Shown: positions 1 through 12,421 of the stretch, one piece after another | Layout of the letters: every line of letters begins with the position of its first letter | Position numbering within the stretch: the first letter of the stretch is position 1 | From: Pleurotus djamor | Taxonomy: Eukaryota; Basidiomycota; Agaricomycetes; Agaricales; Pleurotaceae | NCBI GenBank assembly: GCA_029747585.1 | Contig: JAPEVF010000019.1 | Location: 62,001 to 126,000 of the forward strand | Direction of reading: 5' to 3' | DNA length: 64,000 bases | Made by a program: the position numbers and the translations under genes | The notes under the pieces: generated by a model | What the model was told of the DNA's origin: nothing | Database searches by the model: none | Seen by the model: only the letters and a program-made list of their open reading frames with translations

Positions 1-350
1 CATAACATAATTGTAAGTTTGTTCGTCCGGAATCAGTGCACATGGTGCTCATCCATTCATTTTAGTTGGGAGGCTCTTACGCCAACATTCCTCGGATGAC
101 CGAGAGGCGTAGCCTTCGGAATTGGTATCAACGCAACTACCCTTATGCTTGGACTGGAGGCCGAATCGTCTATGATTTGTAGGTGACTTGTGTATCAGTC
201 TGCTATTATCATGTAAAATAGGATACGGAAAGAGTGACTTTGATATGCAAACTGCGAGTGTTTACCGTGGATGAGGGGTGTCGAGATGGACAGATGGCAG
301 GCGCAAATAGATTATCGAGAAGCGCTGTTTCCGAGGAGGGCATTATGGGC
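1..350. other. No gene seen (3' flank of tRNase Z gene)
   Basis: This stretch lies beyond the stop codon of the minus-strand tRNase Z gene. I see no convincing coding exon or RNA gene in it. Confidence 0.5.
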
Positions 351-3300
351 TTATAACCCGGGGATATCCACCTCCATTGTATTCACAGTGCTCTCGTCGT
401 CATCGCCTTCGTCGAGCGAGTCTGCTAGGCACTGTTCGATGGCGCGCATGTAGTGCCCGAGTTTCCACATATCCCCGATTTTGATGGACGCGTGGTCAAA
501 GGCTAGAGCGATGACAGGTTCTTTGGCCTGAGCTTTGTCACCAATCTTCTTTGAAGGTGACGATGACCGTGCGTCTGGGGGTAGCTTGGGATATCTCGCA
601 GAGAAGTGGGTCAAAAGGATATTCTCTGCCCCCATGCTGTGTCAAAGGGTTAGATCAGGGGACACGATTGGTTATTGCAAAAAGACAAACCTCTTGCCAA
701 TCCCCACAGCCTGACCGTAAGTGCTATGTGCCTTCTTGCGGGCCATTTCTTCCTGATCGTCTGCCATGGTAGCTTCATGGATAAGGAGAGTAGCACCTCT
801 CCCAGCCCAGACTAGGTTCTGAGTCGGTTGGGTATCGCCAGAAAAACTGATTTAAGGGATAAGCAAGACGAACAACCATACATATATAGGCCGGGCATCT
901 TACACGATAGACCAACCGTCTTTGTGCTTGATCACAGCTCCGTAACAGCGAGCACGGTGGTACACATCCACGGTTCTGAAGCTCTCAAGGCCCATTGCTT
1001 GACACATATCCGCCGCAGCGTCCCGGGACCTGAAAAAAATTGAGCGAGAGACATCCGAAAATTGGATGGAACCAACACGTTTATATCCGTCCACAGTTCA
1101 TCTCCTCCAAGTTGCCACATCCCGGTAGTTTGGTAGGAAGTAGGTCTCTTCCAATGAAGACTCTCCGAAAGGACAGTTACTACGCCGCTCGGGGATGCAT
1201 CATACAATCCAAGATCTTCAAGGTCGGAGAGTTCGCGTAAGTAAACATGCGCAGCCCGTAGAGCAACTAAGTAAAGAGGCTGAGTTGGCGGAGGATTTAG
1301 CTATATGTGAATGAAGCTCGTTAACATGGACACGATCCCCTCAAAAGGCATTACCCACCTGTCTGCGCTTTGCAAGAATTTTCGCAACACCCATATGGTG
1401 GTCGCCGTGTAGATGGCTGATATATATACACCTGAGGTCTCTCAAGAAAGCATCCACATTAGCAAAACCATGCCTGGCGTCGCCATGATCAGTCCCGGGG
1501 GCGCCGAATAAGCGTACGAGCTGACCCCAAGTCCCTTCTCCAGCATCAAGGAGTATGCTACCCCAATTGGGTATTTGGACGAGCGTGGAGGAGACTAAAA
1601 GGCTACGTGGGTCACAAGGCACGCGTAAACCGAGGAGTATAACGTACCATTGCGATATTTTGTGGGAAGGGCACTACCAGTACCTAGCGGTGTGATTGTG
1701 ACGTCTCGACCGCGCTCAGTCCCAGGACCAGCAGCCCCACTGCCTAGGAATCCGTCGATCTTAGATTTGGCAACCTTGAAGGCTTCTGTCGTTGACGGTG
1801 GGATGACTATGGGGGTTTCGGATTCTACAGCCGGATGGAAGCGGTCGTGTGCGGGTAGGTCCGTGGAGGAGTATATGGCATCAACAGCAGGCGGAGCGAA
1901 CGGACGCATTTTGATTGCGAGATTCGATTGTAATAGCATGGTCTTGCTGGGTAAATTAGGCAACGCTGAAATTCGTTTAGCACTGCCGAGGTTTGCTGCG
2001 TGGGGGGCGACTTACTTGAAATCTGTTCCTTGGGTTTCAGGTCAAATTTGGGCAACGGGAACACTTCAGAGTCCAGTTGATGCAGTCGGAGTTGATTGAA
2101 GGCAACGCTGGTAAAGGTGACTGGATCGGGGAGATGATTTTTCGATGCAACCAAATGCTAATTCATAAATATTAGCGGAAGTAGTTAAACAGAGATGAGT
2201 GTGGGTGTTCAGTACGTGTACGTCTGAGGCGAATCCGTGCATGAAGTCCTGATAACGTTTGTCTTCAAGGACACCAGCGCCGCAAAGATGAAACACGGTT
2301 CGAACATTATAGTCTTGCTTGTCTTCTTCGCGTTGAGAGCGGAATTTGGCATACGACGGTGACTCGGTAAATGCTGACACGAGCGAAGGAATGTATGCTG
2401 GCGAGGGGATATCCAAAATTATTAAGACCTACGGGAAAGTTGGTACAAACTTGTGTTGACAATAAAGGAGCTTACCCCGGGACTCTCACTCTCCCCGACA
2501 CATTCTTCTGGACGAACCGTTCTTGACTCGACTGTGTCACCAACTTTGACATCGAAGGTGACTGTCTCGCCTTTCGTGAGGCGTCCGCGAAGCCGCCCGA
2601 AGGGAACGCCAAGAGCTTCAGCGCGTTTGACATCAAATTTACCTCGGATACGGGGTCCTGCTATGATATACGCAAGTGTAGGAGGGGTAGATAGTCTTGC
2701 AGATGGTGCGCTTGGGTAGGCGGATTCGTACGAGAAGCGCGGTAGTTGTTGGTGAAACCCGCGTGGAAGTTGTGTTCGCTTGTAGACATCTATCTGCGAA
2801 GGAGTCTAGTTAACCCTGAGTCGAGGGAGTGAAGACAATACTGACGGAATCTGGGACATTGGACGGTCCTTCTCCAAGGTTGTTGTTTCTATTCTTCCCT
2901 TTATTTTGAGCCTGCTGAGCAGGGAGCTTTTTTGACCCTGGAAACATAGTATTAATTATTAGCTTAAGATACTTATTTACATCTTGTGCAGCACCCCGAG
3001 AGGGGCTAGGACTGGGAGAACGGGTGGTCTTCTTAGAGGGAGAGGCGACGCGAGGTTTTTTCATCTGTGCTGGTGGCGAAGAATCGCGTTTACGCTTCAA
3101 CAAGGGATCATCGGACGTAGCAAAGATGGGGATCCCGAAGACGGTGACGTTGTTATCTTTGTATATATGCTCATTTGTTTGGAGGGCAGAGGATTCGATG
3201 ATTTCCACTGGCATAGAATCCCTTGTCAAGTCAGATAGAGATATCAAACGACGCCTTCAGCAAACTCACCTGTAAGTATAAGATCTCATTGCGGCCACGA

Positions 3301-3631
3301 AATGCGACATTCCCGGCGGGCCAATAATATCAAGCTTCGGAATGGTCGCGTCTGCAAGAGTCATCAACAAGCCTTGATACCCGATGAGTACATTGAAGAA
3401 CGTTCTAATGTCGATGTCCGGTTACCCACCTGCAAGCCCACTTGCCCGTTCCGTTCCAGCAGAAGTAAAGAAGAGACCCTTTGTTTTCTTCCAATTCCTG
3501 CGACTCTGAAGGAATGCGCGATTTGTGTTTTCGCCAACATTGAAGATGTACTTTGCCGAGTCAAAAGTGACAACGATAGTGGGTTGAGTGTCGGAGGAGA
3601 GCGTGGAGAGAACACTCGCAGACCAATCCAT
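351..3631 (-). CDS. TRZ1: tRNase Z, long form (tRNA 3' processing endonuclease)
   Basis: Multi-exon gene for the zinc endonuclease that cuts the 3' trailer from precursor tRNAs in nucleus and mitochondria. The first exon (3631 down to about 3424) reads TVLSTL/SDTQPTIVVTFDSAKYIFNVGE-like text typical of the degenerate N-terminal half. The next exon (about 3335-3270) reads KLDIIGPPGMSHFVAAMRSY. A low-complexity Ser/Pro/Lys linker follows (about 3200-2810). The C-terminal catalytic half carries TPLGTGSALPTKYRN, then the metal motif SHLHGDHHMG (about 1420-1390), then SGDTQPTQNLVWAG and LIHEAT (about 840-780), and a final motif LLTHFSARYP near 615-585. The two-half layout marks the long (ELAC2/Trz1) form and not the short ELAC1 form. 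The start at 3631 is the only in-frame ATG, but the frame stays open upstream with Arg-rich text, so the 5' end may be incomplete. Exon joins within the gene are inferred. Confidence 0.9.
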
Positions 3632-3856
3632 AGATCTAGCGTTATAAGACCTAGAAAGGATTCCAAAAGGTCGCTGACACAGAGCGCGTCGACGCCACGC
3701 TGCGAGGATGGGTGTGGCCAGTGCGTCAAAGTTGACGAGCTTGGCGGAACAAATTCAAGCTACCGCAAGGCGCTAACAGGCGCTAAGCAAGGCAAGGTCA
3801 TGGAAGTTGTCTATACTGCTCTAAAGTCTGCCTCTACATGTGCGTAATCTATGTTA

Positions 3857-6012
3857 TTACTTTTCCACCGGATTTAAAGGTAGATTAGGGTGCATCTTCA
3901 ATTGGTGAAGTGCGTTACCAGAATGAACCTACGAATGGAATCTATCATCAAGCGGTCCGACTCATGTCAACCAGTGCACTCACGATGGGCCACAGTTCCT
4001 CCTCTTCATCCACTAAACACTCGAGAACTATTGGGCGACTGTTATCGTACTCCAAAAACTCCTTGATTTTTGAGGGGAGCTCTTCGTTATTCGAGCAACG
4101 CAAAGCTTTGACTCCCATAGAATCCGCCAGCTTCACGAAGTCTGGATTTGTCATAGGGAAGATCGTCTTCCCGTATAGAACCACTACCAGAGCGCTGTTA
4201 AGGCTAGGGAGAGACACGCATAGGAGAAGAGTCACATACCCTGCCAACGATCGACCATACCCAGTGAGTTATTGTTCAGGATAAGAACCTTGACTCCAAT
4301 TGAAAGCTCTGCAGCCGTTGCAAGCTCTGCGGACGTCATGAGGAATGACCCATCTCCATCGATGTCGATAACCGTGCGGTTTGGAGATGCAAGCTTGGCA
4401 CCCATCGCCGCTGGAAGACCGAAGCCCATAGTCTAAGAAACAACGAATGAGACCTCGGCTTCATTGGCAGGAAAGGTCATCATACCCCAAGACTACCAGA
4501 CGACACCAACGTTCTACCAGGCGCCCATGTATAATGCTGGGCAGCCCACATCTGATGATGTCCGACTCCCGTAGTAATCACGACCTCCTCGGTTGCTGAA
4601 GTCTGTCGATCCAACTCTTCTATCACAGACTGAGGCTTCGGACGCTCAGACGGACCGCTGATGTTGTAAGTGAAAGGAAGTCGCTCCTTCCAATCGCTTA
4701 TATGATCCCACCAGTTGTGACGACTACGCCGACGCATGAGGGGAATGAGGGAAGTTAGATTTTCGGTGACATCTCCAACGATGGCCAGGTCGACGGGCAG
4801 ACACTTTCCAACGCGTTTTGGATCGATCTCGAACGATATAATACCCCCAGCTCCACAGGCAGCAGCCGCACGAGCCCCCGGAGCAAAAGTGTTCCTGTTG
4901 GCCGTAACCCGATCGTCGAGACGCGCTCCAAGGGTGACCACAACATCGGCTCGTTGCACTGCGTAGTTTGCAGTGATGTTGCCATGTACTCCGAGCATCT
5001 GCAGGCTCCTGGAGTTGCGCTCATCGAAAGATCCGAGGCCATGCAGCGTGGTGGCTACTGGAATGTTACCTTTCCGCGCCATTTCGGAAAGTAGTCTCTG
5101 CGCGTCAGCTGATCGTACACCAGCGCCAGCAATGATCAGGGGCATTTCTGCGTTGTTGATCATGGACGCGACCTTTTCAAGATTAGCTCCTACGTCTAGC
5201 TGAGTTGGGCAGAGTTGTGCATCCGGTAGACTAGGCGCTGTGTCCTCTTCGACGTACGTGCTCGCGGCCACGCAGCTAGGTATATCAAGGATGACTGGTC
5301 CAGGTCTCCCCGATGTCGCGATCCGGAAAGCTTCGTCAACCGCGGGTCCCAAGCTAGCGGCGTCCTTGACGGTAACAGCCCACTTCGTACAGCTCTCCAT
5401 GATTCGAACGACGTCAACGCTCTGGAATGCCTCCGTACCCATCGCGCGAAGAGGGACCTGACCAGCAAAGACCACCATCGGTATTCCGTCACTGAACGCG
5501 TCTTGTATGGGCGTGAGCAAGTTCGTTGCACCAGGACCAGACGTGACGAAAATGACACCAGGCTTTCCTGTAATCCGAGCGTATCCCTCGGCCATATGCC
5601 CCGCACCTTGCTCGTGACGCGGCATGACTGGCGATATCCTGGGGTCTCCATAGACGACATTCTGAATATCCGCAATCGCCCCTCCTGGATAGCCGAACAC
5701 TATGTCGACATCTCGCCGGAGAAGCGCCTCAAGAACGGCCTGTGATCCCGTCTTCTGGATCTTTTTGGTCGACAAGGTAAGAGTATTGTCTCTCCGTTCG
5801 TTGGTGGAGATAGAATTGACTCCGTCCAGTCCCGTCCAATGCTTCCCGCGAAGCGCATCATCTTCCAGATTGACAGAGATTTTGTCCACCGAATGAGAGG
5901 CTAATTCGATTGAATCTCGTTCCAGCCGTTTAAGCGTTTGCAGACGTCTATGGATAACTCTCGAAACTCGAGGGAGGTGAGAGATTGGATGCTTAAAAAT
6001 CGAAGATACCAT
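3857..6012 (-). CDS. ILV2: Acetolactate synthase catalytic subunit, copy 1
   Basis: ThDP enzyme making acetolactate or acetohydroxybutyrate from pyruvate, the first common step of branched-chain amino acid synthesis, normally in mitochondria. Exons: 4486-6012, 4240-4432, 3984-4183, 3857-3928 (663 aa). Visible motifs in order: [24 protein letters not shown] with the ThDP-activating Glu, [25 protein letters not shown], then [14 protein letters not shown] across the first intron, the ThDP motif DGDGSFLM to [13 protein letters not shown], and the tail [10 protein letters not shown]. The N-terminus is basic and rich in Arg, Ser and His and lacks long acidic runs, fitting a mitochondrial presequence. 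The loop after the MVDRW motif is shorter than in yeast Ilv2 (YGKTIFP in place of the usual FYEHRYSHTHQ). It is paired with a second copy at 16837-19024 that has the same intron positions. Activity of this divergent type is inferred. Confidence 0.92.
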
Positions 6013-9000
6013 TTTAACCTTTCGTTAGGGCGTCGATGGCCTTGAGTACCGTTCTTGCTCGTGCCATGTCTATCATATACCTCGAAAAAAGTAAGGCACA
6101 ATGACCTCTTCGATACTTGAACGCATCTGATAGTTCCTAGCCCCGTCGTCCGCCACTATTACTGGCCTTGCTGCCAGCTTCCCTGATCTCATTGGTCGTC
6201 CTCCGCAGTGGTCAGATAGAATATTCCTAGCATCCATTCTTGTGGAAAATTCCGACAATCCGACAGCGCGATCTTTTGCGTAGATGTCGATGAGCCGCCA
6301 CTGGATGCATCAGATTCCAAAATGAAGGAATTTAAAGCATCCGCCAGCGGCCATCGGGCGACTGGTGCTGGCAGTGAGAGGGCAAGATTCTTTTGTAGTG
6401 CCAAGCAAGCAGCGTCTCAGTATATTCTCGTGTTATTTGCCAGATGTTAAACTCCAAAAGCATATCCACAAGTTACGGAAGCAAACGCAAAGACCCAGGG
6501 ACGGACGTTCACACTAAAAGATGGGAACGGAAGCACTGACTCCTGAATGTTTTGATCGCGCCCCTGAAAGGCCGGGGACTTCAAGAACGGCCTTCCGTCC
6601 GAGTTCAAGCTGGGTTGGGTGCTGACGGCCATCGGTATCAAGTGGCGCAGACATCTTGTTTCTACAGACGATAGCGCTTTACATGAAGTGACAAGCGGAC
6701 TTTTCTGCCCAAAACGATACTACAACATGAGGAACACCCAACAACAGACCTTATCCTCTAAAATGGATAAGAATTCATGGGGTCCACCTGAAAATGGGTC
6801 TAAGCACGCTGTAGCTGAAAGTCTTCCCCTCTAAGACGGCGACATCAATGAGGGTGGTCAATGACAATGCTACACTGAATTCATCACTGACGGTCTGCAA
6901 CCCTAGACTAACATACGACCTTCTCATTGGCCCAACCTTTGGCGTGCTCCCGGTATCCGGTGCGATGATGACAATACATGCATGGCAGACTTGCAAACTT
7001 AACACTCAGTTTCTGATAGCCATACTGCATCACGTAGACAAGACCAGAGACATACGTCACCGGAAAAGTACTGCGTCGCATGCGCTTCACCAGATGCGCC
7101 TAAGAATAAGCTGCCGAACAACTTCAAGCGTTAGCTTTTTCATCATCCTCTACATCCGAATGCTTCTCAAAATCTTCATGGTTTGTTCACCTGGTGAGTA
7201 AGTACACAGAGCACGCCATCCAATTCGCCGTAGGCAGTTGCCGTCCGCTTTCATTCCAAACAACCCGAGGTTCCGAGTAGGCCTGTGAGACCATGAAGAT
7301 GATCTGAGCTGGGCGTCCAAGTTAGCCTTGGATGACTCAAGGGCGGTGACCCAAGCGTCCGATGGTGCCCTCGTAAGGTAAGCCAAACACACGGGTTGCA
7401 AGAGTATACCTCCTTAGGTCGCCGCCCAAGCTTTGATCATCAAGATACTGAGTGATTCTGTCTAAAACTTATGTAACGTGGTGAGTTCATCGAGCCGATT
7501 TTACCGAACGGCTTACCATGTACATCTGCCCGAGAGCTACAGAGTTAATAGACAATCGCTTCTCCCCTTAGCTCACCTCCCCTTAGCTCACCCGTTAGAC
7601 CTACCCGCCGTGCCTACTCTATACCTTTTCAGCGTTCGCTGGGGGGATAGAGTATGGCCGACCAATAGCCAAAAAAAACGTTTACCTCTATTTTCCCCAG
7701 CCACCCAACGGGTTTCTTCTAGCCCTTTCGAACTCGTCGAAGAAAGAGGGAGAATGTCACTAAGGGAGTTTAAGAACAAAGCCCGGACCCGGAAGAAGTG
7801 CGCTCTGACCCTTAGCACACACAAACATCCACGAGCATAAGCACAGGGCCTCTCATTTCCGGAATGTTCAAGCCTATGAAGTCGTCGGAAATTCATGACC
7901 CATTGGACTTGGACTCTCACGAGAGCGCTCGCCTGAGTTCATTATACACTTATCTTGAAAGGGAGGAGGTGGCAAAGTGGGTGCCGTTGCCAGGTGGGTA
8001 CCATATGGGAAGTAATTGTCAGGTACCGAAGCCCAAATGGAATGGTACAGATCGTTCATGATTCGACGCATGGAGAGGGTAACTGTGCATCACAACATCT
8101 GTTCGCGGTAGAGAAAGCAAAGCGACGATAAGACACTTCCAATCAAGGAAGGTTGGGTCCTCGATAGAGGCCATATATATCCTGCGGGCCCTTGAATGGT
8201 CATCTGAACTATTGAGTCAGTTAGAGACCCTTTGAAGGGAGAGTGTACCATACTTACGCATTCAGAACGTAGCTCCGTTCGTGGGGAGATCGGAATATTG
8301 ATAAGGGTCGGTATGACAGGTTTGTGCTTGGGTGGTGAGGACGTATGCATCATGTCATTCTCGGGGCAACAAGTTCTGTAGGCCGATACGATCCAACCGC
8401 TCCGCGTAAACTATAGCCATGATGCCGGATTGCGGGAATTGTCACCAGTATTATTCTCGCCTTGCTGGTTGTGAAGGCGTCCAGTGAAGCTTGAGAGCTC
8501 ACTTCATAGCCATCACGGCTAACAAAGTGGAGCCTGAATCGGCCGATCTCTGGGAAGCCTTCGAGGATGCGTTAATGGCTTGGGAAGAAAACAACAACTG
8601 AGTTCCGAAGGGGAATTTCCTACCGCGTCAATCAGCAGACTGGGTGAGACGAGTTGCCGGGCCAGGAAGGTCTCGTTGGGTGTCTTTGGAAATCTACCGG
8701 CTTTTGGAGCGTCACGCGTACCAGTACACACGAAGGAGGTGCAGCGGAACGATTCCAACGCACTTGTGGATTGAATGTGCAAGAAGAGTATGTCTGAGGT
8801 ATAGGGGCGACGAATCCGCGTGTCACGGAGGCAAAACGATAAGCTGTGACTTTTGAGCGTACAAGTATGTAAAGAAACGTGCTCGAAGGGATACCCAGGC
8901 GGAGTCTGATGCAGTGTGTCGTTCGTTCATTACTATGCAGCAAAGGCAATCTCTGGGAAGCCCTCGTGGACCATGTTACTTTCTGGTGGGTATGCGCCTC

Positions 9001-9854
9001 TTCGGCTCCTCGGTAGGAATTTTTCAAAGATTTACTTTGAAGATGCCATTCGGGACATAGGAGTCATGGCGGGTACGAAAGGAATGGGCTTGGAACGGCT
9101 TTGAATTTTTCGTTTGGTCCCCGAGTACCAGCTACGATGGGCCAAGAAAGGGATCGGTCAGAGGGTATCTTGATGAGGACGAAGTCTATTCGGCATGCTT
9201 CGAGGAATCGCACTGAGGGGATCCAGGGGGTGGCAGAATCCCTCAACACACAGTCGTAAGGTGGTGAGCGCCGCGTAGTGGGTAGGAACAGTCGGTCTGG
9301 AGAGGTAGCCGATGCTCTCTGAGACGGTAATAGGCGACTGCCTACTTCGTTTGCCAGCAAGAAGCCCAGTGCGTAATTACATGGAGCATTCGAGTAGTCC
9401 GTTGGTTCCCGGAAGAACTCTCAGCTTTGTGAGTGCATCCTCTGTTGGGATACTGCGGAGGAATACAAGAATAGCTGTAGTGTGAGTGCACGTTGGATGT
9501 GGGGATCAGAGATGATTTCGTTCAATTGGGCCCGGCGGGAAGTTAGATTGTCGGAAAGGCTGATGTGGTATGGCGTCAAGGGTATCGGAGACGCATGGCC
9601 CTAGGCACCGTTTGTTACTTTTCCCAACCATCGATATATCCTTACTCACCTCAGGTGCCACCATCATTTCGGGCGAGTTTCATTCAAAAAGGGTGAGTAA
9701 ACTTACTCGGTCAAGGTCTTGTAGTAAGAGCTGAGATTAGGTGCCGAATCTAGCGATATCACTGACCAGATCTTCTACACACTAATGGGCCATTTGGCCG
9801 GCGGAGTGTCCCATCAATTCCCCTGCGACGGAGAATGGCTCTCTCTCATTTTCC
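6013..9854. other. Gene-poor stretch upstream of ALS copy 1 and SDR
   Basis: No exon set here gives a protein I recognise. Open frames are short, start often without ATG and do not join through splice consensus. A short tandem repeat (cttagctcacctcccc-like unit, twice) sits near 7565-7592. A possible decayed coding piece ending in LWEAFEDALMAWEENN is readable on + at about 8500-8591, too short to call. The region must hold the promoter of the minus-strand acetolactate synthase just above 6012. Confidence 0.4.
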
Positions 9855-9860
9855 TATAAA
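9855..9860 (+). promoter_or_regulatory. TATA box of SDR gene
   Basis: TATAAA in the context CCTATAAAAGTC, followed by a pyrimidine-rich, CACC-rich leader that runs to the ATG at 10053. A strong TATA plus CT-rich leader is typical of well-expressed, regulated fungal genes. The distance to the ATG is about 190 bases. Confidence 0.6.
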
Positions 9861-10052
9861 AGTCTCCCAAGTCTCCTCATGAATTCCATCCCTACACCAC
9901 CGCTTGGCTGTTCAAACGGCCTCCCCACACCGCATCGACCCTTTGGACTATATTTCCATCTGCTACCCCACCGCGTCTACTTGACATAACACCAGCCCCC
10001 CACATCCACCACGTTCCATCTCTTCGAAACCCTCCACTCGTCATTCCAAAGA

Positions 10053-11591
10053 ATGGCCACATTTTTCAACTGTCTGGGCCACCAGCCTTCACATCAACAC
10101 GAGCCAGTCAGCGATTCATACTCCTTCGCTTCGTCTACCCAACATCAACCGCAACATCAACACAACCCGTTCAACCCTATGACCTTATTCAACGTCGAGG
10201 GAATGGTAGCTGTAGTCACAGGCGGAGGCACCGGTCAGTCTCGCATAACCGTATTCCCATAGAACCGTATTGGCTAATGGATGGATCTCCGCTCTTCCCC
10301 ACCTTACTTGCCGACTTCTTACTTCGACGTCATGCGCTGCATTCGCTCGAACCCTTGAATCCACGCGTTCATTAGGCATCGGCTTAATGATAGCTTCTGC
10401 GTTGGAGAATAATGGGGCCATCGTCTACATCGTCGGGCGGCGCTTAGAGGTCCTCGAAAAGGCCGCTCGGGAACACAGTGTGAGTTCTTCGATCCCACAG
10501 ATGTTCGCGGACTGAGAATTTTCCACAGAGATACAACAATATCATCCCCCTCCAAGGGAACGTAGCTGATCGAGAGCACCTTCTCAGAATCACGGAGATC
10601 ATTAAAGAGCGTCATGGCTACGTCGATCTCCTCATCAATAACGCAGGCGTAGCTCGCAACTTATACAGGCACCCTCTACCAACGCCCTTCAGCTCGCCAT
10701 CTGCAAACCCTCTGTCACCTCCTGGTTCACCCACAAACACCCCTTCCGTCCCTTCGATACGCGCATTCCAAGACGAGCTTTGGAATACGGGCTCCCAGGA
10801 TGACTTCGCCGAAACATTCTCAGTGAACGTGACGGCCGTCTACTACACCACCATTGCTTTCCTCGATCTACTGCATCAAGGCAACCTACGGAAACATCAC
10901 CGTAATGAACTCGAAATGACCGGACTTACTCCACAAGAATACCGCCCACCCCATCACAGCTCTCAAGTCCTTACGATATCATCATCAGGATCATTCCGTT
11001 TGGACGCTCGGGTTTTATCTCCATCATACACGCTCTCCAAGCACGCTACCACACACCTTGGCAAATTGCTCGCAAATTTACTCTCCCCGTGGGGGATAAG
11101 GAGCAATGTCCTTGCTCCTGGTGTATGGCCAAGCGGTAAGTTCCTCCCTAAATCAAGCCTCTATCATATTGGCTTTTGCTTTACGGAATTTTGAGCTGAC
11201 TTCCATACCCCATTTGCTTGCCTTCTCCGTGTGTCGACCTTCGTAGAAATGACAACTGAGCCTACTCCGGGTTTCAAACTTTCGCCTAGTATGCTCGCTC
11301 AGAGTGTTCCATTGCGGCGCGTCGGTACAGAAGAGGTAAGTTTATCCCTTGCTTGTGCCTTCTCCCACTTTCTACGGACTCCGTGTCCATTTCCGCTTCA
11401 TGCTCCACTTTTTACGGGATATCTCGTCGTTAGCTCCTCGTTCACACGGAAATTCTAATCTGCATGGTTTTTATTTATAGGATATGGCTGGTACGATCTT
11501 GTTCCTGGCAAGCCGCGCCGGTGCCTACGTGAATGGCGCCGTTTGGTTGGTCGATGGTGGCCGCGTGGGTAGCGTTGCAAGCAGCTACTAA
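10053..11591 (+). CDS. Short-chain dehydrogenase/reductase (SDR), RhlG/FabG-like
   Basis: NAD(P)-dependent oxidoreductase with exons 10053-10233, 10376-10479, 10529-11135, 11247-11335 and 11481-11591 (363 aa). The cofactor motif TGGGTGIG (residues about 56-63) is split by the first intron. NNAG is at about 132-135, the catalytic Ser lies in the SSSGSF stretch, and the YTLSK pair (Tyr about 262, Lys about 266) is intact. VLAPGVWPSEMT and the closing GAVWLVDGG follow the classical SDR pattern. Two additions stand out: a Gln/His-rich N-terminal extension of about 42 residues before a second Met (MTLFNVEGM), and a Pro/Ser-rich insert after NNAGVA. The substrate cannot be read from sequence; the best match in kind is the fungal SDRs annotated as rhamnolipid 3-oxoacyl-ACP reductase-like. 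Confidence 0.9.
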
Positions 11592-12005
11592 AATGAACAG
11601 CATGTTTCCATCCAGATACAGCTGATGGTGGCGGGGACTCATGGCGATGCAGGTTAAGACGCATCGTCAGCGTAATCCAGCAATTATCGATGGACGGGGA
11701 AAATTACTGGGTAATATCCGGAGGAGGCTCAACGATTGATTTCTGACATCGTTCTCGCACTTCGGTGCTTGAGAAGCTCTTGGAAAACCTTGTAGCGGAA
11801 GTGGAAAACTCACGGGAGTTCGCATCACCCCCATTCCCAGTCATCCTCGAGATCCCCGTCGTGATTTTGTATTTATTGCATGTTTATCTTGGGTTATCTT
11901 GATCATGGCCCATTCCATGGTCTACACGGTATATATATGTTTCAAATTGGCTCTCACAACGAAGCTCTACACACTTCATCTTTGACTCAGATGCTACGGA
12001 GCCTC
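11592..12005. other. Convergent intergenic region, no gene seen
   Basis: 3' flank shared by the plus-strand SDR gene and the minus-strand small hypothetical gene. No coding exon or RNA gene was seen. Confidence 0.5.
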
Positions 12006-12421
12006 TCAACTCTCAATCTTATCCTGCTTGCCAAGAACCTTTTCTTTTTCGGCAGGTGGTCCCCATTGCGATATCCCTTGTCCCCCACCTTTCCTACCGA
12101 TCTTGCCATCGTGCCGCAATTCTTTAGACGACATCCCTTGTCCAGGATGTCCGTATCCTCCATGTACATCGGCTGAAGTGGCCCCCGGATATTCCCCAGA
12201 GGGATCTAGGTATGTGTTTTCTTCACTTTGCGGCAGGGATGCATCCTTGTCGATCAAGGTATCGACAGTTACGCGAGCGCCCTCGGGCTGACGGCCTAGC
12301 CACAGTAAGCTTAGAGGTGGTCTCTGGCAGTATGGTTTCGAGGTTTCTTACCTGCAGGTCTTCCGTCAACGATGGCTTGGTTGGTACGAGAGAAATCTTG
12401 GGAGCCGTTTAATCCAGACAT
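12006..12421 (-). CDS. Small hydrophilic Gly-rich hypothetical protein (119 aa)
   Basis: Two exons, 12352-12421 and 12006-12295, joined by a consensus intron (GTAAGA to GGCTAG) in phase 1, give 119 aa. The protein starts MSGLNGSQDFSRTNQAI, continues through RVTVDTLIDKDASLPQ, TYLDPSGEYPGATSADVHGG and RKGGGQGISQWGPPAEK, and ends KQDKIES. It has no signal peptide or membrane segment and is rich in Gly, Asp, Ser and Lys, so it is probably soluble and partly disordered. The clean splice that joins two sensible frames, and the even composition, argue that it is a real gene. I do not recognise a named family; function unknown. Confidence 0.65.

Noticed and set aside
7478..7840. Plus-strand 120-codon frame with LPLAHLPLAHPLDLP
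   Set aside because: The pattern comes from a short DNA repeat; composition and overlap with an equally long opposite frame suggest chance.
8500..8591. Possible coding piece ending LWEAFEDALMAWEENN
   Set aside because: Protein-like but only about 30 codons, no start or upstream exon found. A faintly similar CTCTGGGAAGCC stretch near 8950 is too short to prove a duplication.
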